A stretch of 12,548 nt of DNA, from positions 1-12,548 of the forward strand of contig NZ_JBJYKD010000050.1 in NCBI RefSeq assembly GCF_049310025.1, written 5' to 3'. The position numbers and the translations under genes were made by a program. The notes beneath the pieces were generated by a model that was not told where the DNA came from, made no database searches, and was given only the letters and a program-made list of their open reading frames with translations. Shown here in pieces: positions 1-5,837 of this stretch. Within the stretch, counting starts at the first letter, position 1, and every line of letters begins with the position of its first letter. Origin of the DNA: JBJYKD01 sp049310025. Its GTDB lineage: Bacteria; Bacillota; Thermosediminibacteria; Thermosediminibacterales; Tepidanaerobacteraceae.

Positions 1-39
1 CAAAACATTCCTTATGAAATTTTCAAGGTTCGGGAAAAG

Positions 40-67
40 AAGTAAAAAAGTAGGGTTTCTACACTAG
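40..67 (-). terminator. Weak candidate terminator after the PTS operon
   Basis: On the minus strand, GTAG, a 5-nt loop (AAACC) and CTAC form a 4-bp stem at 62-50, followed directly by six T's (49-44). Two or three further pairs are possible across one mismatch. The T run is convincing but the stem is short, so this may be only a partial terminator or an attenuator. It lies about 40 nt after the IIA stop codon. Confidence 0.3.
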
Positions 68-88
68 AATCAAATATCTCTTTAGCAA
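59..88 (-). other. Nine-codon micro-ORF with a strong ribosome-binding site
   Basis: Directly after the IIA stop codon the minus strand carries AGGAGG (101-96), 7 nt, then a TTG codon at 88. The frame reads MLKRYLILV and stops at 61-59, inside the candidate hairpin. A near-consensus Shine-Dalgarno site at ideal spacing in front of such a short frame could mark a leader peptide, the damaged start of a lost gene, or chance. Another frame stays open for about 30 codons down to a stop at 14-12, but it has no good start codon. Confidence 0.25.
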
Positions 89-99
89 CTTCTATCCTC

Positions 100-519
100 C
101 TATTGATCCCCGTTGTATAAACCCAGTTGCTGAAATCCCTCCACAATTCCTTCTCTGCCTGTTGCTATCAGTTGGGACACAATAATATCTATGTCATAAC
201 CGTTTAACAGCAAAGATGATAATTCCAGAATTATAGGAAGGTTCACCCCTGTCAAGACTTTTACCTTGTTTTTTTGATGTTGGCTGGCCAGTTTCATTGC
301 AACATTGAAAGGACTACCGCCGAACAGATCTGCCATAACTAAAATATCTTCATGACTATTTTCAATTTCAACTTTTAACTTCTTTTCAAAACTGGATATA
401 TCATCGTTTTCGTCAAAGCTAATGGGCTTTAAAAAACTTATATCGCCAGCTATCATTTTTGCAGCATTAGCCAGGCCATGAGGAAAATCCCCATGGCCTA
501 CCAGTACTATTTTCATCAT
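100..519 (-). CDS. PTS mannose-family IIA protein
   Basis: About 139 residues, the size of a free-standing IIA domain of the mannose/fructose/sorbose PTS family. In that family the protein accepts phosphate from HPr on a histidine near the N-terminus and passes it to IIB. The residue is visible in LVGHGDFPHG (His9), and the second signature ADLFGGSPFN follows around residue 65. It is cytoplasmic and soluble. Three consecutive start codons are possible (TTG 522, ATG 519, ATG 516). I chose 519 because AAAGGTG at 533-527 then sits 7 nt away. The gene follows the SIS gene with a 4-nt gap, so it is translationally linked to it. Placing IIA last, behind the sugar-phosphate enzyme, is less usual than IIA-IIB-IIC-IID order. 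The family is clear; the sugar is not determinable. Confidence 0.9.
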   Translation of the reverse strand: MMKIVLVGHGDFPHGLANAAKMIAGDISFLKPISFDENDDISSFEKKLKVEIENSHEDILVMADLFGGSPFNVAMKLASQHQKNKVKVLTGVNLPIILELSSLLLNGYDIDIIVSQLIATGREGIVEGFQQLGLYNGDQ

Positions 520-523
520 CAAA

Positions 524-1282
524 TCACACCTTTAAATTCTTCACATATTCAGTATATTTTGCATAAACCATATCATTATTATCTTTCGGCAAACTGGCAA
601 CATTAGGTGAAACAAATGTCGGCAGCTCAATTCCCTTTTCCCTAAGCAGCTTTGCTGTCTCACACAGCAGAGACATTGATATGAATATTACTGACAATGT
701 GGAGCTCGCACCAATTTTGGCTTTCTGCCCTTCAATCTCCACTAAGGCATCTTCTAACGGTGCACAGTTATCTATGACAACATCAGCTATGTCGGCTAAA
801 CTTTTTCCACTGGAGTGTGTGGGCTTAGCATGTTTATAGTTATCCATTGAAGTAACGGCTATTACCTTCATACCTTTATCTTTTGCATATAAAGCAGCTT
901 CCACAGGTGCAGCATTTAATCCTCCATGGGAATATACAACCATTGAATCCTCTTTATGGAAATTAAAACTCTGGAGGAAATTTTTAATATATCCTTCCTG
1001 TCTTTCAATCCACAAGAGTTCTCTCGCGCCACCGGGCCCAATGACATTGAACCATATCAGCCTAGGATCAATCAGTGGATGTAACCCTACATAACTCCCA
1101 TATCTCGGAAAGATATCCAATGCGGGTATGGCCGAATGACCACTTCCGAACAGATGAACGAGATGACCGCTGGCTATACTTTCAGCCATTATCTCGCTTG
1201 CTTTTCTGATATTTTCGTTCTCTTTTTCAACAATCTGATTCAATATCTTTAAGGCTCTTTCTTGATATATTTTTGCTGACAT
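524..1282 (-). CDS. SIS-domain phosphosugar-binding protein, UPF0309/COG4821 type
   Basis: A 252-residue cytoplasmic protein with one SIS fold, the domain of phosphosugar isomerases, deglycases and etherases. An N-terminal helical stretch (1-38) precedes the first loop, LFGSGHS (residues 44-50). The ERQEGY segment (93-98) and the spacing resemble the uncharacterised UPF0309/COG4821 group rather than GlmS, AgaS or MurQ. The second phosphate-binding loop, normally Ser-Asn-Ser-Gly in this group, reads SHGGLNAAP (118-126), so one serine is replaced. ATG start, with AAAGGAGTG about 8 nt upstream; 19 nt after IID. Its position inside a PTS operon suggests that it processes the phosphosugar made by the transporter, such as an amino-sugar phosphate or a glycated amine. 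The actual reaction is unknown. Confidence 0.8.
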   Translation of the reverse strand: MSAKIYQERALKILNQIVEKENENIRKASEIMAESIASGHLVHLFGSGHSAIPALDIFPRYGSYVGLHPLIDPRLIWFNVIGPGGARELLWIERQEGYIKNFLQSFNFHKEDSMVVYSHGGLNAAPVEAALYAKDKGMKVIAVTSMDNYKHAKPTHSSGKSLADIADVVIDNCAPLEDALVEIEGQKAKIGASSTLSVIFISMSLLCETAKLLREKGIELPTFVSPNVASLPKDNNDMVYAKYTEYVKNLKV

Positions 1283-1301
1283 TTAAAGCACTCCTTTTCA
1301 T

Positions 1302-2117
1302 TTAGAATATTTTCAAAACCACCCCTGCGAAGGTCACTATGAACAGAAATCCCATAACCCATAGGGGTGACTTTTTCTTAACAGAAAGCAGGTACCAAAC
1401 TACAATTACTGTTAGTATTGATAGCATGCCTGGAAATATAGTGTCTAATATTTTTTGGAATTCTATCGCCATTTTGCCCGAGGTGTACTTTATAATTGTA
1501 GTGAGGTTAACATAAGATGCAGAAAGTGCACCCATTACCAATAATCCCAGCACACTTAAAGCATTTGTCAGAGCATGAATTTTTCCACCTTGCATAATCT
1601 CCTGGATACCGCCCAGACCTGCATTGTACCCAAATTTACACAGGTACCAGGAGGCCAGACCTATCAGTGTAGGATAAAGTAGCGCATAGAAGATCGGTCC
1701 TGCAACTCCTGCGGTTTTAGTTATCCCTATAGCAATAGCCAGCAATATTGGTATCAACGTACCCGGGATAAGTGTATCGCCAATTCCTGAAAGGGGGCCC
1801 ATAAGTGCCACTTTAACTGTATTGATAGTATCATCATCAATATCCGCGCCATTTGCTCTCTGTTCTTCAAAAGCTGCAGTGACACCATGGATTACACTAC
1901 CTATCTGCGGTTCCACGTTGAATAAGACCAAATGCCTTTTTAGTGCCTTTACTTTTTCCTCTTTATCTTGATACAATTCATCAATTATAGGCAGCATAGA
2001 ATGGCAGAAGGCTATACCCTGCATTCTCTCACCGCTCTGTGATGAACCGTTGAAGAAAAACCACGTGAGCCACGATCTGAATAAGGCTTTGGAACTTAAT
2101 TTCTTATAATCAGCCAT
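1302..2117 (-). CDS. PTS mannose-family IID membrane protein
   Basis: About 271 residues from the ATG at 2117, the normal size for IID subunits, which form the membrane channel with IIC. Family features are the start (MADYKKLSSKALFRSWLTWF), RMQGIAFCHSMLPII, and the loop PLSGIGDTLIPGT. Hydrophobic membrane segments fill the second half, ending at the C-terminal segment around SPLWVMGFLFIVTFAG. The frame stays open to 2165, but the ATG at 2117 is preferred because GGGAGGTG lies about 9 nt upstream and the protein then begins as IID proteins usually do. The start overlaps the end of IIC by 8 nt (ATGGCTGA holds both the start and the IIC stop), which implies coupled translation. No defect is visible. 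Confidence 0.92.
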   Translation of the reverse strand: MADYKKLSSKALFRSWLTWFFFNGSSQSGERMQGIAFCHSMLPIIDELYQDKEEKVKALKRHLVLFNVEPQIGSVIHGVTAAFEEQRANGADIDDDTINTVKVALMGPLSGIGDTLIPGTLIPILLAIAIGITKTAGVAGPIFYALLYPTLIGLASWYLCKFGYNAGLGGIQEIMQGGKIHALTNALSVLGLLVMGALSASYVNLTTIIKYTSGKMAIEFQKILDTIFPGMLSILTVIVVWYLLSVKKKSPLWVMGFLFIVTFAGVVLKIF

Positions 2118-2868
2118 TATATGATTCACCTCCCTGGAATTTAAACCAGAATATAGACAGTACAACTCCCATTATAGCAATAGCCATTATTGGAAGATTA
2201 AGATATTTGACTAACATAAACCCGAGAATAAATATACCGAAATAACTCTTGTCCTTTATTATCATATTAAGCAATAAACCTATTCCAAGGGCAGGTAACA
2301 CTCCACCCAATACAGTCAAATAATGAGTAACCATTGGCGGAATCATATTCAATAGATTCTGCAAAAACCCACGTCCAAAATAAAGAATAAAAAATGCCGG
2401 TATAAACCTCATTGCAAAGTTCACAATCTGCGCGCCAAGATTCATGGCTTTTATGCCGTTCCCATTGCCTTCATCGGCATATCTGTCCGCCCTGTGTGCA
2501 AAGTAGACGTTAATAACCCAAATTAAATTCCAGATAGTAACGCCTATTAATCCCACCGGCACAGCCAGGGTGGGTGCAATATTCGGGTCGGCTTTGGATA
2601 ATATCACAAGAGCGGTGGTCAAATAGCCAATATAGTCCACATCAAAAGGCATTACAGCTCCTGGTGTAATAACGCCTATATACATTGCCTGAATTAAGAT
2701 TCCGACTTCTAATGCTGTTTGCATATCACCCAGAATAAGACCCACAAGTGCCGAAGCTACAAGGGGTCTGCCAAGGGTATAAAATCCACCTGTAGTACCA
2801 AATATCCACGGTGCCCCTATTGCTCCCAGGTAAGACAAAAGAGCAATTAAAGAAATTTTAATAATCAA
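2110..2868 (-). CDS. PTS mannose-family IIC membrane protein
   Basis: A very hydrophobic protein of about 252 residues, the sugar-translocating IIC subunit of a mannose-family PTS. Recognisable stretches are the N-terminal membrane segment with GAIGAPWIFGTTGGFYTLGR, the LVGLILGDMQTALEVGILIQ region, and PGAVMPFDVDYIGYL. These glycine-rich loops are typical of IIC. The frame is open from a GTG at 2889, but that codon has no ribosome-binding site. The TTG at 2868 has AAGGAGGT (2883-2876) exactly 7 nt upstream, so I start there; this removes seven residues (MVKEVEI). The gap after IIB is then 20 nt, and the 3' end overlaps IID by 8 nt. It works with IID, IIB and IIA of the same operon. Confidence 0.9.
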   Translation of the reverse strand: MIIKISLIALLSYLGAIGAPWIFGTTGGFYTLGRPLVASALVGLILGDMQTALEVGILIQAMYIGVITPGAVMPFDVDYIGYLTTALVILSKADPNIAPTLAVPVGLIGVTIWNLIWVINVYFAHRADRYADEGNGNGIKAMNLGAQIVNFAMRFIPAFFILYFGRGFLQNLLNMIPPMVTHYLTVLGGVLPALGIGLLLNMIIKDKSYFGIFILGFMLVKYLNLPIMAIAIMGVVLSIFWFKFQGGESYNG

Positions 2869-2875
2869 AATTTCT

Positions 2876-2883
2876 ACCTCCTT
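2876..2883 (-). promoter_or_regulatory. Ribosome-binding site that fixes the IIC start
   Basis: AAGGAGGT on the minus strand, complementary to the 16S rRNA 3' end, 7 nt before the TTG at 2868. It lies inside the longer reading frame that begins at the GTG at 2889, which shows that the longer version is unlikely to be the translated one. Confidence 0.75.
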
Positions 2884-2888
2884 AACCA

Positions 2889-3380
2889 CTATTTTAAATT
2901 TGACTTGACTTTACCCCACAAATAAAATGGAGTCTCCGGCAATAATTGAAAGTCTATATTCACCTCCTTACTTTCTTCTAATTGATTCAAATAACCTACA
3001 TCCTCTTCTGTAATGAAAATATTATGCGTAATCTCAAACACCTTTTGATTACCAACTCTTTTAGAAACATTTCCAATATTTAGTCTTGGGGCCTTTATCC
3101 CAAGTTTTATCAGCTCGTATGCGATTTTTGGAAATCTAACTACTATCATAACGTTTTCTTTATCATCAATAGAATCAACTATATCTTTCGCCTCTTCCGT
3201 TTTGCATATGGAACACTTAATGTTTTTTGGTACAGCCATTGTAGCTATGGACTTCAATACGGGGTTTTTTGCAGTCTCATCATCTACTGCTACTATCGCA
3301 GTTATATCGTAATGCTTTATCCATTTTGTAATAATTTGACCATGAATCAACCTATCATCAACCCTGATTAACTTTATCAA
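2889..3380 (-). CDS. PTS mannose-family IIB protein
   Basis: A 163-residue cytoplasmic IIB protein that takes phosphate from IIA and transfers it to the incoming sugar. The N-terminal signature RVDDRLIHGQ carries the phospho-accepting histidine (His13), and the length is standard for a separate IIB. The start is TTG, with a GAGGCAGGGATGA purine tract inside the end of the regulator gene as the likely ribosome-binding site. Only 4 nt separate the two genes, so the regulator and transporter are probably co-transcribed. The IIB family covers mannose, fructose, sorbose, N-acetylgalactosamine, glucosaminate and glycated amino acid systems, so IIB alone does not name the substrate. Confidence 0.92.
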   Translation of the reverse strand: MIKLIRVDDRLIHGQIITKWIKHYDITAIVAVDDETAKNPVLKSIATMAVPKNIKCSICKTEEAKDIVDSIDDKENVMIVVRFPKIAYELIKLGIKAPRLNIGNVSKRVGNQKVFEITHNIFITEEDVGYLNQLEESKEVNIDFQLLPETPFYLWGKVKSNLK

Positions 3381-3384
3381 AATA

Positions 3385-4125
3385 TCATCCCTGCCTCTCG
3401 GTAATTAAATTTACACGTATTGAATATCTATCTCCTCTTAGCAACGAAATTGCATATTCAAATGGAATTCCCTCCTGATTAAAAGTAATCCTCTTTACTA
3501 AAAACGCAGCAGTCTTTAGCCTCACTGATAATTGTTCTGCAATATTTTTATCATTTATATTTATTGAGTTATATACTTCTTCTGCTCTATACGGAACCAT
3601 GTCGTATTTTGTTCTTAAAATTTCATATAATGAATTACTGCTTTTAAAGTGTTCCTCACTGAAGTTCTTAAATATATAACAAGGCAAATAACTTTTCTGC
3701 AAGGCCACAGGTTCACCATTTCCCAATCTTAATCTCTCAATAACCCATACACTTTTATCACTATTTAACTTCAATGCCTCTGCTATGTCATTATCCACAT
3801 ATTCCTTAGTAAACCTTAATAACTTTGTATCCAGTTCTATACCCTTTTGTTTCATCTCCTCAGTGAAACTCAGTAGACTTAGATATCGTTGTATTTTGGG
3901 CTTTGCTACAAAAGTGCCTTTCCCTTGAATCCTGTACAAAACTCCTTCCTGGACGAGGTCGGATAAAGCTTTTCTGACTGTTATCAGACTAACATTGTAC
4001 AGTTTCTGTAGCTCATTCTCGCTAGGTATTTTTTCGTTTTCTTTATATATACCTTTTTTAATATCCTCTAATAATTCACTTTTAAGCTGGTAATATAACG
4101 GTAATGGTTTTTCTCTATTGACCAT
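3385..4125 (-). CDS. GntR/HutC-family transcriptional regulator with UTRA domain
   Basis: A 246-residue DNA-binding regulator. Residues about 7-75 form the GntR winged helix-turn-helix (PLYYQLKSELLEDIKKG, IPSENELQ, ITVRKALSDLVQEG, then the wing GKGTFVA). Residues about 95-240 are a UTRA effector domain, with LQKSYLP in the middle and EYAISLLRGDRYSIRV near the end. UTRA domains of this subfamily, such as NagR/YvoA and DasR, bind sugar phosphates or similar small molecules. As first gene of the PTS operon it most likely represses the operon, including itself, until the phosphorylated substrate appears; repression rather than activation is an inference. ATG start, with AAGGTGG (4139-4133) 7 nt upstream. 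Confidence 0.92.
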   Translation of the reverse strand: MVNREKPLPLYYQLKSELLEDIKKGIYKENEKIPSENELQKLYNVSLITVRKALSDLVQEGVLYRIQGKGTFVAKPKIQRYLSLLSFTEEMKQKGIELDTKLLRFTKEYVDNDIAEALKLNSDKSVWVIERLRLGNGEPVALQKSYLPCYIFKNFSEEHFKSSNSLYEILRTKYDMVPYRAEEVYNSININDKNIAEQLSVRLKTAAFLVKRITFNQEGIPFEYAISLLRGDRYSIRVNLITERQG

Positions 4126-4165
4126 TCTGTCGCCACCTTATTTCATTATATTCTTATGTTATTAT

Positions 4166-4198
4166 GTTCTTATACTAACTTATTCGACATAAAATCAA
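4166..4198 (-). promoter_or_regulatory. Candidate promoter and operator of the GntR-PTS operon
   Basis: The minus strand shows TTGATT (4198-4193), an 18-nt spacer and TATAAG (4174-4169), which would start transcription near 4162 and give a 5' leader of about 36 nt. The imperfect dyad GTTAGTATAAGAAC (4179-4166; 10 of 14 positions symmetric) covers the -10 box. Its GT..TATA..AC shape resembles operators of HutC-type GntR regulators, so autorepression at this site is plausible. In DNA this AT-rich such matches also arise by chance. Confidence 0.35.
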
Positions 4199-4356
4199 AA
4201 ATTCCTTCTTTTATATTAAATTTTTTTATATTAATTTTGATACCCCCGTTTCCTTCAATCCTTTCTGATTCCTTTCTTCTCACATTTTCTTACCGTTGAA
4301 AAGGGAATTTTAAATCAACCGAAGAAACACAGGAGAGAAAAAAGCTATGAGAGGAG

Positions 4357-4428
4357 AAAAAAAGAGAAAGCCTTTCATGTAAGGTGATAGTTTCCGTTTT
4401 ACCCCATACCTTACAGGAGACTTTCTCC
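4357..4428 (-). terminator. Long two-part hairpin followed by T7 (terminator or attenuator)
   Basis: On the minus strand GAGAAAGTCT (4427-4418) pairs with AGGCTTTCTC (4373-4364), ten pairs with one G-T wobble. After a small internal loop, TGTAAGGT (4415-4408) pairs perfectly with ACCTTACA (4385-4378) around a 22-nt loop. Seven T's (4363-4357) follow the stem directly. This has the shape of an intrinsic terminator and could end the tagO-wecB transcript. Because a perfect -10 box lies just upstream (4450-4445), it could instead be an attenuator in the leader of the PTS operon. Confidence 0.6.
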
Positions 4429-4444
4429 GAGAAATCAACCAGGT

Positions 4445-4481
4445 ATTATAATTGTAACATCGCTTGGTTAGCTAATAAAGC
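4445..4481 (-). promoter_or_regulatory. Candidate promoter with palindrome over the -35 region
   Basis: The minus strand has TATAAT at 4450-4445. No good -35 box lies at the expected position (AGCTAA at 4473-4468). Instead a 20-bp near-palindrome (4462-4481; GCTT, two mismatched bases, TTAGCTAA, two mismatched bases, AAGC) spans that place. A perfect -10 with a poor -35 and an overlapping dyad is the layout of an activator-dependent or repressor-controlled promoter. Transcription would start near 4438, a few bases before the long hairpin. Confidence 0.4.
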
Positions 4482-4574
4482 AGTATCGTAAAGTTAATCG
4501 CTTTAATTATTTTTTATGTTTTTTGAAAAACAATCACCCTCATATTACCGGAAGTGAATTGACAAAATATAATT

Positions 4575-4598
4575 CAGGGGTCTTGACATGAAGCCCTG
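4575..4598 (-). terminator. Possible weak terminator of tagO-wecB
   Basis: On the minus strand CAGGGCTT (4598-4591) can pair with AAG, a 2-nt bulge, and CCCTG (ending at 4575), enclosing a 6-nt loop. The following sequence, AATTATATTTTG, is T-rich but not a clean run. It lies about 50 nt after the wecB stop codon. The stem is reasonable and the tail is poor. Confidence 0.3.
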
Positions 4599-4650
4599 CA
4601 TCTTACTGTGTTCATTACGATCCGACGGCTAAAAATTTTACACAATCCGG

Positions 4651-5808
4651 TCAAATTCGGGAATCGAATTCCTCCGGCATGGTGCCGGTCAGGCCGAAAT
4701 AATATAGTATGGCGTCGGCTATGCGCTGAGACGCCAAACCGTCACCGTAAGGGTTGACGGCGTTGGCCATTTTATCGTACTCCGACCGGTCAGAAAGGAG
4801 CCTTTCCGCTTCCTCAAATATGCTCCGCCGCCCGGTGCCAATGACCTTTACGGTACCGGCCTTCACCGCTTCGGGCCGCTCGGTCTCCGTCCTCAAGACC
4901 AGCACGGGCTTCCCAAGGGAGGGGGCCTCCTCCTGCAACCCGCCGGAATCGGTCATTACCATGTAGCACCTGGCCATGACGTTGTGCATTTCGGCGGTGT
5001 CCAGCGGCGGCAGCAGCACGACGCGGTCGTGCCCGCCCAGTATGCTGCAGGCCACACCCCGCACCGCTGGGTTTAAATGCACCGGGTAGACCACCACCAC
5101 GTCTGGGTTTTTTTCCACCAGATCCAGGAGCCCCATGCAGATATTCCTGAGAGGCTCGCCAAGGTTTTCCCTCCGGTGGGCCGTCACCAGCACCACCTTA
5201 TTATTTTTATAATCCAGGCGGTTCAGGATTTCCGTGGAAAAGGTGAAATCACGCTTCACCGTGGTCTTCAGGGCGTCGATAACGGTATTGCCGGTGACGA
5301 ATATGCCGGCCTCGCCCACGCCTTCATTCAGCAGATTTTGTTTTGCGGTGAGAGTTGGGGCAAAGTGCAGATCGGCAAGCGAGCCGGTCAGTTTTCTGTT
5401 CATCTCCTCGGGAAACGGCAGCCACTTATTGCGAGTCCTCAGACCCGCCTCCACGTGCCCCACCTTTATGTGCATATAAAAGGCCGCCAGGGCTCCGACA
5501 AAAGTGGTGGTGGTGTCGCCGTGGACCAGCACCATATCGGGGCCGGACTTTTCCAGCACTTTTTCCAGACCTCTCAGTGCCCGGGCGGTTATATCGAAAA
5601 GGGTCTGCCTTTCTGTCATAATGTCCAGGTCATAGTCGGGGACAACATCAAAAAGGCTCAACACCTGGTCCAGCATCTGCCGGTGTTGAGCTGTAACGGC
5701 AACTTCACAGTGGAAGGCTTCTCTTTTTTTCAATTCCCGCACCAGGGGGGCCATTTTAATGGCCTCGGGCCTTGTACCGAAAACTGCCAGCAACTTTATT
5801 TTATCCAA
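4651..5808 (-). CDS. wecB: UDP-N-acetylglucosamine 2-epimerase (non-hydrolysing)
   Basis: A 385-residue cytoplasmic enzyme interconverting UDP-GlcNAc and UDP-ManNAc, the ManNAc donor for teichoic-acid linkage units and other surface polymers. Signatures in order: FGTRPEAIKMAPL (10-22), VHGDTTTT (95-102, Asp98), VEAGLRT (119-125, Glu120), PFPEEMNR (131-138, Glu134), TGNTVIDAL (172-180), TAHRREN (209-215, His211) and TDSGGLQEEAP (286-296). These match the catalytic and UDP-binding positions of WecB/MnaA. Length is normal. TTG start, with AGGAG 8 nt upstream. It lies 29 nt behind tagO, whose product begins the same pathway, so the two form an operon. A 6-bp inverted repeat (AATTCG/CGAATT, 4654-4670) spans its last codons. 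Confidence 0.95.
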   Translation of the reverse strand: MDKIKLLAVFGTRPEAIKMAPLVRELKKREAFHCEVAVTAQHRQMLDQVLSLFDVVPDYDLDIMTERQTLFDITARALRGLEKVLEKSGPDMVLVHGDTTTTFVGALAAFYMHIKVGHVEAGLRTRNKWLPFPEEMNRKLTGSLADLHFAPTLTAKQNLLNEGVGEAGIFVTGNTVIDALKTTVKRDFTFSTEILNRLDYKNNKVVLVTAHRRENLGEPLRNICMGLLDLVEKNPDVVVVYPVHLNPAVRGVACSILGGHDRVVLLPPLDTAEMHNVMARCYMVMTDSGGLQEEAPSLGKPVLVLRTETERPEAVKAGTVKVIGTGRRSIFEEAERLLSDRSEYDKMANAVNPYGDGLASQRIADAILYYFGLTGTMPEEFDSRI

Positions 5809-5837
5809 CTCGGGCTCTCCTCTTGGAAAAATTTAAT

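Larger units (their letters stand above)
4126..4650. other. 525-nt AT-rich intergenic region with regulatory structures
   Basis: No reading frame here looks like a gene. From the wecB side going left (minus strand) it holds a short GC-rich hairpin (4598-4575), an AT-only palindrome around 4517-4532, a near-palindrome over a promoter-like element (4481-4445), a long two-part hairpin ending in seven T's (4428-4357), purine/pyrimidine-rich low-complexity DNA (about 4355-4250), and a promoter/operator candidate just before the regulator gene (4198-4166). The composition matches the PTS operon rather than the housekeeping block, placing the boundary close to 4620-4650. Confidence 0.7.

Noticed and set aside
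4517..4532. Palindrome TGTTTTTTGAAAAACA in the intergenic region
   Set aside because: It is made almost entirely of A and T runs and is expected by chance in DNA of this composition; no promoter or terminator context was found.
4559..4588. Two TTGACA hexamers on the plus strand (4559-4564 and 4583-4588)
   Set aside because: No -10-like sequence lies 16-18 nt downstream of either, and no plus-strand gene follows.
4126..4650. Catabolite-response element, T-box, known riboswitch or BglG-type antiterminator site before the PTS operon
   Set aside because: I looked for the core patterns of these elements and found no convincing match; the hairpin seen does not fit any of them.
4654..4670. Perfect 6-bp inverted repeat AATTCG/CGAATT at the end of wecB
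   Set aside because: It lies within the last codons, has no T run behind it and does not look like an insertion-sequence end, so it is probably incidental.
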